NCBI GenBank assembly: GCA_025349905.2
Contig: MU624582.1
Location: forward strand, 1-46,998
Length of the DNA stretch: 46,998 nucleotides
From: Blastocladiella britannica
Lineage: Eukaryota; Blastocladiomycota; Blastocladiomycetes; Blastocladiales; Blastocladiaceae
Reading direction: 5' to 3'
Each line of letters starts with the position of its first letter. The first letter of the stretch is position 1. A program made the translations under genes and the position numbers. Positions 19,485-30,042 of this stretch are shown here, piece after piece. The notes under the pieces are model-generated. The model made no database searches. It was given only the letters and a program-made list of their open reading frames with translations, and was not told the origin of the DNA.

Positions 19485-22003
19485 ATGTCCTACCAAGCAC
19501 GCAACGGAGGAGGCGGAGGAGGAGGCGGTGGGGCGGAAGGGTTTTCCTCCTCTCAGAACAGCAACTCAAGCAGCAGCTATCTGGCCGCCAACGCCGTCGC
19601 CAACACGGAATCCGTCGCCCACAACAAATCACGCACCATGCTGCGATCTTCGCTCGATGTTGAGCTGACGTTCCCGGCATTCCGGCTTCCCGGCGTGTAC
19701 GATCGGCGGTTCGAGGCCAACTTCTTGTTCGCGAATGCCGACACGGACAACCCACGCCACTTTCACCGTGCTTTCCACCACCACACTGGGTTCCCACCCA
19801 ACCGAAAGTACTCGCTGATTGGCACTGCGGCGTCGCCCCCCGGATTTGCTCCTGAGCGCGCTGGGTCGTTTTCGGTTGCTGATTCGCCGGGACAACTGGG
19901 AAACACGCTCACTCCCACTACGCCTGGACCTGGTGCGTTCCCGCTGTTTCGGGATGAAGAGGGCGAACCAATAATCGAAATGCCTCGATCCATGACCGAC
20001 GGCGAGGCCGACATGACCTTGGGCCTTGGTGCCCAGCGCGAAAAGTCATATCCTCCTCTTTCGGCGTCACCGTCTGCACTCGCCAAACCCAAACGGGTTG
20101 GGGCCAACATGCAGCTGATTCCCATGGGCGCCATTGACACTCGCAGTTCCCAGCCAGACGGACACGATAACACGTATTGATTTCACATTTTATCACCAGT
20201 GAGAGATTGACTGATTCAATTTCCCAAATGCAGAGATTCCTATTCGCTTGTTCGCCGGATCATCTTTGGCAATGCGCGGCGCATGGTACTTTTCTTCTCC
20301 GTTCAAGGAACCGTCACAGATCACTCAATCACGTACATTTAGAATGTCTCCCGCTTGGAACGCAAAGACATTAACTTTTCCTCCATTGTTGATATCGACG
20401 ACGAAGCGTTCGAGAGTTACGTGACAGATGATCTTGCCGGTCGGCTGGGCGAGGGCAACTTTTTCCGACTGTTTATGTTGATTGTGATCATTCTAAACTC
20501 GATTACCATTGGTATCCAGACCGACAGCACCATGGTATTCATCAATAATTTTTTTTTTTTTTTTTCGCTGGAGCTGAAATATATACTCACCTATTGATCA
20601 TCCTATTAGCGCTATCTATACAGCCCAATCTTTTCACACATTGACAACATTTTCCTGTCCATCTTCATTGTTGAGATCCTGTTCAAGTGGTACTATGCGT
20701 TTGGAGCGTTTTGGAAATCGGCGTGGAACTGGCTCGATGTGGCACTTGTGATTATTGCCCTCATGGGCTCATGTGCGTTTCTTTTTTCCCTTGCCTTTCA
20801 CTTGAATGTAGAATATCCTGACACGTACGGGATCAACAGTGGTGACTTTTGGCCAATCCAGTCGCATCCTCAAAATGCTGCGAATGATTCGCGCATTCCG
20901 GTCTCTGCGCACGATTTCTTCGCTGTCTGGAATCTACACGGTCCTCCAAGTTGTCATTCGAAGTATTCCTGGTTCATAGCTCCTTTTTTTTATAGGTTAT
21001 TGATGCCGCGATGGATCTCACCATTTGCTGCCTCCAGATATGCTCAACATTACGCTCTTGCTGCTGATCTTGATGTTTATCTTTGCCGTGGTTGGCGTGA
21101 CGCTCTTCAGTACCACTTTTCCCTCGCAGTTTGCGGATTTGGGCACAGGTACTTTAACTACCATTCAATTTTTAAATGGGCAAAACTGACCGTTACTCTC
21201 TCTACAGCCTTCTTTTTCTTGTTTATTCTCGTGTGTGGCGATGGATGGGTCGGGATCTTCAACCAAATGGAGGTACGTGCGACCTCTTCTTTGATATTGC
21301 TTACTCGGCTCACTTATTTGTTGGCACTGTACGTAGGCAGCAGGTCAGTTTACAGCTGGAGCAATCTACTGTGTGCTCTTCATTACCATTGGCCAATTCG
21401 TCTTTTCCAACTTGGTAGTCGCCGTTGTTGTCAACAACTTGGTATGGACTTTTCAATCTTTCATTGTTGACCATCCCCAGATCTTGACTTGACCATGTAA
21501 AAACAATAGGAGGAAACGTACGACAACATCAAGAAGCAAATGAAGGCCAAGTTCCGCAAACTCCGGTCCCGGGCCACTAATGCGGGTGCCAAAAGCGAGT
21601 CACTTCGGGCCCTGGCGTCGGTTCCCGATAGTGAAGAGGCCGTGTACTTGAACCAGATCCCGTTCGAACTCCCGCAATTTGATCGCATCACCGAAACCCG
21701 GCTTGAGAACTACTACCTGCTGCTCATGATCATTGAAGACAATCTCAAGGAGTACGTTCAGATCAAGGAGCAGTTGAACGAGGTATGTCCACTCTTTCCG
21801 ATTTTTTTTTTTTTTTTTTTTCACCGTGACACTCACCAGTGCTGGGTTAGATTCTCGGCGAGCTCAAGGAAATCAACAAGAACGTGCAACACGACGATGG
21901 CCAAGAAGACGCGTTGGACAATGACGACGACGACTTTGTCGAGGAGCTGGACACGGGCGATGCGCTCACGCGGCTCATCAACATGCAGACCCCAAGGCGC
22001 TGA
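19485..22003 (+). CDS. CatSper-type single-domain voltage-gated calcium channel subunit
   Basis: Ten exons encode 641 residues: 19485-20173, 20234-20285, 20343-20534, 20610-20772, 20840-20962, 21038-21148, 21208-21272, 21337-21441, 21510-21782, 21851-22003. A 285-residue Gly/Ser/His-containing cytosolic N-terminus precedes one six-helix domain. S1 is at about 286-306, S2 322-338 and S3 349-364. S4 has R374, K377, R380, R383, R386 and R389, a positive charge every third residue. Then come S5, the pore loop with C453-G-D455-G-W457, and S6 ending VVAVVVNNLEETY. The pore fits the CatSper T-x-D-x-W pattern with Cys for Thr. A charged coiled-coil tail (NLKEYVQIKEQLNE-ILGELKEINK) is also CatSper-like. 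Fungal Cch1/Cav channels have four such domains, which argues against them. In animals CatSper admits Ca2+ into the sperm flagellum; here zoospore or gamete motility is the likely role. The junction 20962/21038 is the least certain. Confidence 0.87.
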
Positions 22004-22037
22004 TTTTTCTAACTTTACACTATGCTATATTCATATT

Positions 22038-23315
22038 TTACTTGTTACCCCCGCGCCCTTGCCCCTGTCCAATCAGCTCAAAGCACATACGACGCCGGAA
22101 ATCGACTTGCATGCTGTGATCAAAGGCGGCCGACGTCACTGGAAGCCGCGCGAGCGCGCAAACCGCAAACGCGACCGCAAACACGCCGCATGCCGCGCCG
22201 TCGTTCTGCCGAGGACACTTTTCGAGTGCGGCCAAGTTAACGTGGATCGATACGGCATCTGTGGCGGCGCCGTATTTGACAACGTCGGCGCGTTCGGCAC
22301 GCACCCAGTCGCTCAGAACTGCGGTCACTTTGCGAGCGCGCTCCACAGACGGTAGCGAATCGTACACAGTGACCGTCGCCCCTACGGTACTATCTTGAGA
22401 GTTGCCCGTATCCACGACTGCGAGTCCCCAGTGCCGGTTATTAAAGTTGACCGGCACAACAAACCGCGTGTACTCGGTCGCGCGGCGCGGCAACCACCGG
22501 CGCACGCGCTCGTACCCGCCGGCCAGCAGCTGCGAGTAAAAAAACGTTGAAAACACCCGCACTTGGTCCGTGTCAGTTCCCAGCCGCTCTTGCGCCAGCG
22601 ACAAATACCCGTTGATGTGCTCGTCGTTGAGCCAGTCGCCCAAAACTAGCGTGCGGGTATCGGAAACGCGGATCATGTGCTTGTCATGCACCAAGTGGAG
22701 GGGCGTGTCGCGCGGGATTTTGGCGACGAGGCGCAGGAACTGGGTCAGGGACGCATCTTGCGCGGGAGATAGGGCGAATGGGGTCGGGAATTGGGCGGGT
22801 ACGGGGCCCGATGCAAGCCATGGATTTGGCGGGGCTGGAGTGAGGTCGTTGTCGTCCGAGTCCGAGTCCAGCAGGTCAATCACCTCCGGCGCGGGCTTGG
22901 TGATGGGTTTTGGGAACGGTTTGCCACGCGTGGGTCCTGCCGCCACAGCGGTTGCTGGTGCGGAGGGCAAGCTGGCAGCAACCGAGCGCAGATCAAACAC
23001 TGAGGACGAGGACGACGACGCGGCGCGGCCACGCACGAGCTCGTCTTCGCTGCTACTGTCCACAAAATCGGGCTTCTTTACTCGATTCGGCTCCACACCA
23101 CCACGACGACCAGGAGGAGCAAGAGGAGGAGGCGACGATGTGCGTTGCTGCAGTCGGCGCGAAGGATTCCGTTTTTTGGGCGACTGCTTCTTTTTTTTTA
23201 GGTCCAGCGCCTGCGCCAATGGGCTTTTCTTTATCGCGGCGGCAGTTGGTTGCTGTTGCCAGCCGCTCCATGTTGGTGCCAGCTCGTCCGAGACGCTCCC
23301 GCTGTCATCGGACAT
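22038..23315 (-). CDS. ULP1: Ulp1/SENP-type SUMO protease (peptidase C48)
   Basis: One exon encodes 425 residues from the Met at 23315. The first 150 residues are disordered, with poly-Lys and Ser/Asp runs and a SUMO-interaction-like EVIDLLDSDSDD. The cysteine protease domain then starts (LVLGDWLNDEHINGYLSL). The catalytic set is complete: H295 in NNRHWGLAVV, D319 in VYDSLPS, Q370 and C376 in CPRQNDGAACGVF. The enzyme matures SUMO and removes it from targets, usually at nuclear pores or in the nucleus. The frame stays open upstream to an ATG at 23636, but that would begin 8 bases after the neighbouring stop codon, and the added 107 residues are less typical in composition, so the internal start is preferred. 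It converges with the CatSper gene, 34 bases apart. Confidence 0.9.
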   Translation of the reverse strand: MSDDSGSVSDELAPTWSGWQQQPTAAAIKKSPLAQALDLKKKKQSPKKRNPSRRLQQRTSSPPPLAPPGRRGGVEPNRVKKPDFVDSSSEDELVRGRAASSSSSSVFDLRSVAASLPSAPATAVAAGPTRGKPFPKPITKPAPEVIDLLDSDSDDNDLTPAPPNPWLASGPVPAQFPTPFALSPAQDASLTQFLRLVAKIPRDTPLHLVHDKHMIRVSDTRTLVLGDWLNDEHINGYLSLAQERLGTDTDQVRVFSTFFYSQLLAGGYERVRRWLPRRATEYTRFVVPVNFNNRHWGLAVVDTGNSQDSTVGATVTVYDSLPSVERARKVTAVLSDWVRAERADVVKYGAATDAVSIHVNLAALEKCPRQNDGAACGVFAVAFAVCALARLPVTSAAFDHSMQVDFRRRMCFELIGQGQGRGGNK

Positions 23316-23644
23316 GGCAATACGCGGTTTGTTGCTGCCAATTGCTATTGGCCCCGATGGAGCACCAAAAGGATATCCGTGCGAAAACCAAGTATTCAAA
23401 TCAACGACCACCGGCCGGAATTTCAAGCGCTCAAGCAGAATAACGCGTCGGAGAACTGGTTTTTTAGTTGGTTTTTGTGTCAGCGAATTCTTTTGCTCGT
23501 GAAAGGACGACAAAGGAACATTTAGGACGCGTACAATTGGGTCGACGGCACTCGCGGCTGAGCTTGAATTTGGGCAGCAGTGGTGGCATCCCACGGCAAA
23601 GTCAGCAACAACAAGTGTGGATTTTGAAGAGAACATCTATTGAT

Positions 23645-25422
23645 TCAAGCACGACCAGGGGTCCCGATCCTTACACCTGCGTCGCTGCCGTGCTGGTTGC
23701 TGCCCGATCGCAACGGCCGGGGAGCCAATGAGACGCGCCGGTGACTGGTTGCCATGGATCCTGACGCGATTCCACCGGACGAGGATGCAGCTGCAGCTGC
23801 AGCAGCAGAAACCCCGCCGGTCGACCCCGCCTGAGCGAAATCGACCACTCGCACTGACGGCGGCACGGTTGCAGCTGCTGATACCGCCAAAGACGATGCC
23901 ACGACATTACCGCCTCCCATCATGGGGTCCTTGAACCGCAGCCGTTGTTTCTCGCGCTCGTCGCGAATAAACTGGTCGGCCTTCTCCACCACCTGGGTCA
24001 TGTCAAGCACGCGGTCCATGATGGCTGCCAGTTTCTCGTGAAACGCGCCGCCGTCGCCCAGAAGCGGCTGGCCGGGACCTCCCGGTGCGTTTCCCGCACC
24101 GGTGCCGGACTGCGCGGGCGAAGGGCCGGCGCCTGTCGTGGACGCCTGGATCGCCGACACGCCGGACCCGTTGACGCGGGTTTGCGAGATGCGGTAGATG
24201 TTGTTGATGGCGAGCTTAGTTTCGGACAAGATCCGCATCTATTTTTCATGGGGCATTAAGTCCTTGGCCGCCCGTGCGCTCATAAATGTTGAAGGAACGA
24301 ACCCGCGCTTTCCCCGAGCTCAGTGTCTGTGCGACCATAGCCTCGACCCGCGCGCTCTCGGCTTTTCCGCGGTCCAGCCGCTTCTGCAATGCGCCGAGTT
24401 GCGAGTTGTACACGAGGATGCGGTTGTTTTTCAGTTTGAGCAAGTCGTTGAGCCGGTTGGACTCGCGCTCAATCTCGTCCAGCCGCGACTGCAACGTCCC
24501 TTGCAAGTCATGGTTGGTCTCGGCCAGCGTCGTGTGCCGCTGAACGACATCGTTGATATGCGGATCCTGCACGTCAAGGTAGTCGATGGGTAAAGAGGCA
24601 ATCACGGCCAAGAGGTACCGCTCAAAGGGTAGGTGTTGTTCTATTGTACATCTCTCTTTGTTAAATAGTGGTGCTCATAGGAGCGAAATGAAAATGAATA
24701 CGATACCAATCGCGCGCTTGATGCGGCCCGACTTGCTTGCCTCTTGCCGGAGCTGATCGTGGAGCCCTACCAGCTCGAGTTCCTGTTATAAAAATACACA
24801 GTTAACATAAAAGGATCCCGCCACACCTGATCTCAATGAAAAATGAAAGTGAATACCTTGAGCTCCCGCATCTTCCTCTCCGTCAACGCCTTGGCCAACG
24901 CCCTCTGTCGTTTAGCGTCATTGTCGCGCAAAAATTTCTCCAGTTTCTGCACATTTTCGCGCAGCGCCCGCTGTTTCGACCGCAACTCGTCGTGTTTTTC
25001 CGCACACTCGTCCATGCGTTTCTTGAACTCGAGCCGTTTGCGTTCCAGCTGCGCTTGCACGTCCTTGAGCTCCTTGCGGCGCCGCAGCAGCAGCGTCGAT
25101 TGCAAGTCCTTGGTGACTTCCATGCGCGCCAATTTCCGCATCCCTGGCGTCGTCCCATTTTGCTGCTGCTGTTGGGGTCCGGTTTGGAGGACCAGTGCAT
25201 CGGCTTCGAATGCGGCCGCGAGTTTGGATGGCTCAAAGCTATATTACATTTCATTTTCCCATCTATTTATATGAGGACGGATGTGCAGATCTCCTCTCAA
25301 AATGAGAGGGGCGGACCATACATTTTTCCACCATGCTGGGTCAAGAACACGTCGTCGAGGTCGTCCGCATCTGGAGGTGCTGGAAACTCGTCGCGTCGGG
25401 AGGTGGGGATCACTGATTGCAT
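23645..25422 (-). CDS. CCDC42/CFAP73-type axonemal coiled-coil protein (DUF4200)
   Basis: Five exons (25422-25322, 25238-24857, 24782-24707, 24640-24303, 24238-23645) encode 496 residues. The first third holds a long charged coiled coil with the DUF4200 hallmark: LLRRRKELKDVQAQLERKR through NVQKLEKFLRDNDAKRQRAL. EQHLPFERYLLAVI (about 187-200) and a second coiled coil, RLDEIERESNRLNDLL, match the middle of CCDC42/CFAP73. KLAINNIYRIS with KLAAIMDRVLDMTQVVEKADQFI matches the family's C-terminus. In Chlamydomonas and animals these proteins (MIA complex) regulate inner dynein arms or sperm tail assembly. The Gly/Ala/Ser-rich C-terminal tail makes it longer than the roughly 300-residue homologues. 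Introns use GTATGG, GTATTC, GTATCG and GTTCGT donors. A real flagellar gene is evidence for a zoosporic organism. Confidence 0.83.
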
Positions 25423-25755
25423 TGTTAAATTTAAGTTCAAGTTTGGGAAATGAGAACTAATTAATTGGCAAAAGCTTTTTTTTGTTTATTGTGAAATTTT
25501 GGTCGCCAAAAAAAAAACGAAAGAAAAGAAAAAGCTGGGACAGAGAGAAGGAAAAGCAGTAGAGAATAGACATAAATGAAGGGGAAGTGGGCTAAAAAAA
25601 AGAGGGTGAGGGTGCAATAAAAAAAAGGATAAGGGGCTACAGGTGGGATAAGAGCAAGGGAGGAAGGACACGATACACCCTCGGGTCAGTGAGAAGCCAA
25701 AGAAAGAATAAAAATATTAAAAAAAATTCATCAAAACATGGGGAGCCTCTTAGGT
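25423..25755. other. 333-bp intergenic spacer, purine-rich on the plus strand
   Basis: This spacer lies between the Ran stop codon and the CCDC42/CFAP73 start, both on the minus strand. Positions about 25500-25735 are almost purely A/G on the plus strand (runs such as AAAAAAAAAACGAAAGAAAAGAAAAAG and AAGAGGGTGAGGGTG), so the transcribed strand reads as a pyrimidine tract. It should hold the Ran 3' UTR and terminator and the flagellar gene's promoter. No gene or RNA structure is seen. Confidence 0.6.
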
Positions 25756-26840
<1,085 letters not shown>

Positions 26841-27165
26841 GTTGGTTGTTGGATAATATTAAAAAAATTCGATCAACGTGAACCAAAGAAAAGCTGTGGG
26901 CGATTCCATGTTCAACCGCCTTCCCAAAAACTCCTAAATCACGTTTAATGTTGCGTTGAAGCATTTTTTTAGGCATTTGAATTTCATGAACTGGAGTCCA
27001 TGAAATGCATTGCACGCCAACCAAAAGCCTCGCCCGCGTCGCTCTTTCAGTTCTTGTTGTTGTCGTACCCTCAACAAAAAAATATAGTAAACGACACTAT
27101 TACCCTCGTTCCCTTCTCTCACCTCGCGCTGGTCGCATTACATACAAGAAAACCATATTTACATA
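26841..27165. promoter_or_regulatory. Divergent intergenic region, Ran / mucin-like gene
   Basis: 325 bases separate the two start codons. On the Ran side there is AT-rich sequence (GGATAATATTAAAAAAATTCGATC at 26852-26875). A partial internal symmetry occurs at 26963-27005 (GCATTTGAATTTCATGAACT...CATGAAATGCATTGC), an imperfect inverted repeat centred near 26985 that could bind a dimeric factor. No coding signal is found. Confidence 0.4.
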
Positions 27166-27945
27166 ATGTCTCCCACGACGACGACTGGTCGCACCCCCTC
27201 GTTGATTCTGGCCATGGTTCTGGCGCTGGCGCTGCTGGGCGTCATGGCCCCTCTGTCGCCTTCGTCGTCGTCCCTGTTGTCGGGTGGCACCATGCTGATG
27301 GCAGCGAATGCGCAGCCCCTCATCCATGCCGCCGCTCCTCGCCTGACCAAGCGCGCGGATGGCGATGTGACGATCTTGGACCCCATTTTTGGCAATAACG
27401 ACGATAACAACCCCGCCGATGCGTCGTCGTCCTCGTCGTCCACTCCGACAACCACTCGCAAGAGTGGCACCTCCACCTCCACCACCACCAAGGGAACGCC
27501 GACCCCGACCAGTGATTCCTCCACCTCATCGCGCACGTCAACGAGCACTACCACCAGCTCATCGTCGACGACGACCACGACGACGACGCACATTTCGACT
27601 CCGACCCCGACATCCACGTCGGCTCACTCGCAGACCCGCGCCGTCACTCCCGCCGGACCTCCTCAGCCGACGGGCAAGCTGTCGTCGAGCAGCGACGGGT
27701 CCGGTGGCAGCAAGGGCAACACGTCGGGCGCGACGATCTTGCTGTCGGCGGGAATTGCCGGCGTGGCGTTTGTGGGGATGGTGGTTGGGGTGTGGATTTT
27801 CCGGCGCGGGATGACGCGGCCGACGCAAAAGTTCCAGCACAAGTGGGATCCTAACGCGCAGCCGGCCATGTACATGCAGCGCGACGCGCAGCAGGACAAG
27901 AACTTTGCGCACGAGCTGCGTGGGGTTGGGAACGGCGGCTATTGA
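27166..27945 (+). CDS. Mucin-like type I cell-surface protein (possible wall/stress sensor)
   Basis: One exon encodes 259 residues. An N-terminal signal peptide is visible (hydrophobic 12-30, MVLALALLGVMAPL). A dibasic Kex2-type site, LTKR, falls at 60-63. An 80-residue Ser/Thr run (about 86-160) would be heavily O-mannosylated. A single membrane helix lies at about 189-212 (ATILLSAGIAGVAFVGMVVGVW), then the basic stop-transfer FRRGM and a 45-residue cytosolic tail. The layout is that of yeast Mid2/Wsc cell-wall integrity sensors, but no WSC cysteine domain is present and the sequence has only this architecture in common. The codon pattern is strongly T/C-third-position biased in the Ser/Thr run. 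Function is inferred from architecture alone. Confidence 0.75.
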   Translation: MSPTTTTGRTPSLILAMVLALALLGVMAPLSPSSSSLLSGGTMLMAANAQPLIHAAAPRLTKRADGDVTILDPIFGNNDDNNPADASSSSSSTPTTTRKSGTSTSTTTKGTPTPTSDSSTSSRTSTSTTTSSSSTTTTTTTHISTPTPTSTSAHSQTRAVTPAGPPQPTGKLSSSSDGSGGSKGNTSGATILLSAGIAGVAFVGMVVGVWIFRRGMTRPTQKFQHKWDPNAQPAMYMQRDAQQDKNFAHELRGVGNGGY

Positions 27946-28082
27946 TCTCTTTTCCCACGTGAGGCTGACGCCATTTCGATCGATCTCAATTTTAATTAAT
28001 CAGCTGTCAATTCTTCACTCCCTCCACTCTCTTTGCCGGCCAACAGCAACCATACGCCAAGTCAACAGCACTCTTGGCCACT

Positions 28083-30013
28083 ATGTACGGAGGAGGCTAC
28101 TCGCACTTGACTGGTCCGAACTTGTCCGGCGCACCAGGCCCGGCCCCACCAAATTTGGCAATGGCCACACCAACACCACAAACGGCAGCACCCCGATTCG
28201 ACGCCGTGACGCTCCCGCTGGACGTGCGCGACGTAAAGTTCGCGACCGACGTGTCGTCGAGCTTGCAGTGCCCGATCTGCCTGGGCGTGTGCACCGACCC
28301 GGTTATCACCCATGCCTGCCACCACAGCTACTGCGCCAGCTGCATCGCGCAGTCGCTCGAGATAGACCCCTACTGCCCGCTGTGTCGCCGGCGCGTAGTC
28401 CCCGGTGACTTGCACCCGAACCTGGCCCTAGCGTCGCTCATCTCGGAATTACCGGCGCTGTGCCCGTACCGCGCGCTCGGGTGCCCCGCAATTGTGCGCC
28501 TGGACGTGCTCGAGGGCCACGTGCGGAACTGCGGGTTTGCACCCGCCAAGTGCTCGATGGCGCCGTTTGGGTGTGCGTTTGTTGGCGGCGCGGCCGACGT
28601 AGCGCAGCACGAGGCGGCCGACTGCGTGTTTGCCAAGCTAAGGGCGTATTTGGACGCAACTGAACAGCGGATCGCGGCTCTGGAAGCGACCGTTGCGCTC
28701 CAGGCTACCGAAATCACTCGGCTTGACTGTGCTATCGCGGCGGCTGCTATCACTCGCACTGTTCCTGCTACAGAGGCGCGATCGGATGGCGCTGCTAGTC
28801 CCACGTCTGTCCTGGATGCTCCTGCTCCTACAACTGGGCCGCCTGTCGAGGTATTTTTTTTCGGGATTTTTGTTTTGTTTTGACAGCTACCTCACTATTT
28901 TCAATCAACTAGACATTCCCGCACGGCGATATCCAATGTAGGCGCACGATCCGCGAGCACAACTGCGGAATCACGTCGCTGGCGTACCACGAAGGCACCA
29001 TCTTTTCCGGCGGGCACGACGGCTCCATCAAGGTATGTTGTTGTTGTTGTGTTCCACTGAAAAGTAACGGTTGCTGATATGAAAAAAACGAAAAGATCTT
29101 CAACGCGGAAACAGGCGTCCTGCAACGCACGCTGGCCGAGCACCGGGAAACCGTGTGGTCACTGGCGGTCGACCCGCACACCCCACGGCTCTTTTCGGCC
29201 TCCAAGGACGCCACCATCAAAGTGTGGGATCTGCGCCGACAGCGCACCGGGTCGTCCGTGTCCAGTCGCAGCGGCGCCACCGACGGTCAGACGTTTTCCC
29301 CAGCAGCACCACCAGCAGCAACAACGGGCATGGCGGCGGCAGCGACGCTGACGGCGCACGAGGGCAAGATCTACGCGCTGGCGCTCAACGCGGGTGCCAG
29401 CCGGCTGTACTCGGGTTCCGGCGACTGCACGGTCCGGGTGTGGGACATTTCGGCGTCCGTGGGCCAAGTCACGGGCGACGCAATGTCCACGCCACTCCAG
29501 TCGTTCACGGGCCACACGCAAGGTGTCAATTCACTTGCCCTATCATCATCGTCAAGCACCACCGATGCGATGGTGGCCACCACCATGTGGACCGCCAGCA
29601 ACGACAAGTCGGTCAAGCAGTGGGACACGGCCACGGCCACGTGCACGCGCACCTGGGCGTTACCGGCCGAGGTGCTGGACGTGGCGATCGACGACGACCC
29701 GTCCACTGGGTCGGGTCTGCTGTTTGCGTCCACGTACGACGCCACCATTGCCGTGTTTGATCCGCGGGTCGCAGCGGCTACGGGGCCTGTGACTACACTC
29801 ACGGGACATAACTGGGAGGTCTGGCAACTTAAAGTCACGGACGGGGTGCTGTTTTCGGGGTCGTTTGATCACACGATCCGGCGGTGGGACCCGCGCACGT
29901 TCGAGTGCACGGCGACGCTGCGTGGACACCGCGGGTTCGTGCATGCCATGGCGGTTGGGAATCGGAGCCTTATTACGGGATGTGCGGATCGGACTGTCAA
30001 GATTTGGAGTTGA
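28083..30013 (+). CDS. TRAF7-like RING / TRAF zinc finger / WD40 E3 ubiquitin ligase
   Basis: Three exons (28083-28850, 28913-29032, 29096-30013) encode 601 residues. A Pro/Ala-rich start leads to a complete C3HC4 RING, C63PIC66...CHHSYCASC...CPLC (about 63-102). A TRAF-type zinc finger region with C/H pairs follows (GCPAIV...HVRNCGFAPAKC...GCAFVG...HEAADC), then a short coiled coil (LRAYLDATEQRIAALEATVALQATEI). From about residue 257 come WD40 repeats with clear GH...WD pairs: FSGGHDGSIKIF, FSASKDATIKVWD, YSGSGDCTVRVWD, WTASNDKSVKQWD, FSGSFDHTIRRWD and ITGCADRTVKIWS. This order is that of human TRAF7, a regulator of signalling kinases and ubiquitination. Intron 2 ends in AAAAG, a non-preferred acceptor. 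Few fungi are known for TRAF-type domains, so substrate and pathway are open. Confidence 0.87.
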
Positions 30014-30042
30014 TATTGTGAATGTATACTTTTTATTTATTG

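Noticed and set aside
20773..20819. A shorter intron 4 in the CatSper gene ending at the first TAG (near 20811)
   Set aside because: It creates an immediate stop. The acceptor at 20839 restores the S4 frame and lies a suitable distance after a CTGAC branch-like motif.
19485..22003. Identification of the channel as fungal Cch1 or a potassium channel
   Set aside because: Only one six-helix repeat is present, and the pore has GDGW rather than TVGYG; the coiled-coil tail also fits CatSper.
25423..25755. Possible structural or small RNA gene in the spacer
   Set aside because: Sequence is a purine tract without complementary segments; no cloverleaf, box elements or stable stem could be found by eye.
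27559..27912. Arg-rich frames on the minus strand opposite the mucin-like gene
   Set aside because: Serine/threonine codon repeats read in reverse give Arg/Val runs; the plus-strand protein has a coherent signal peptide and membrane helix.
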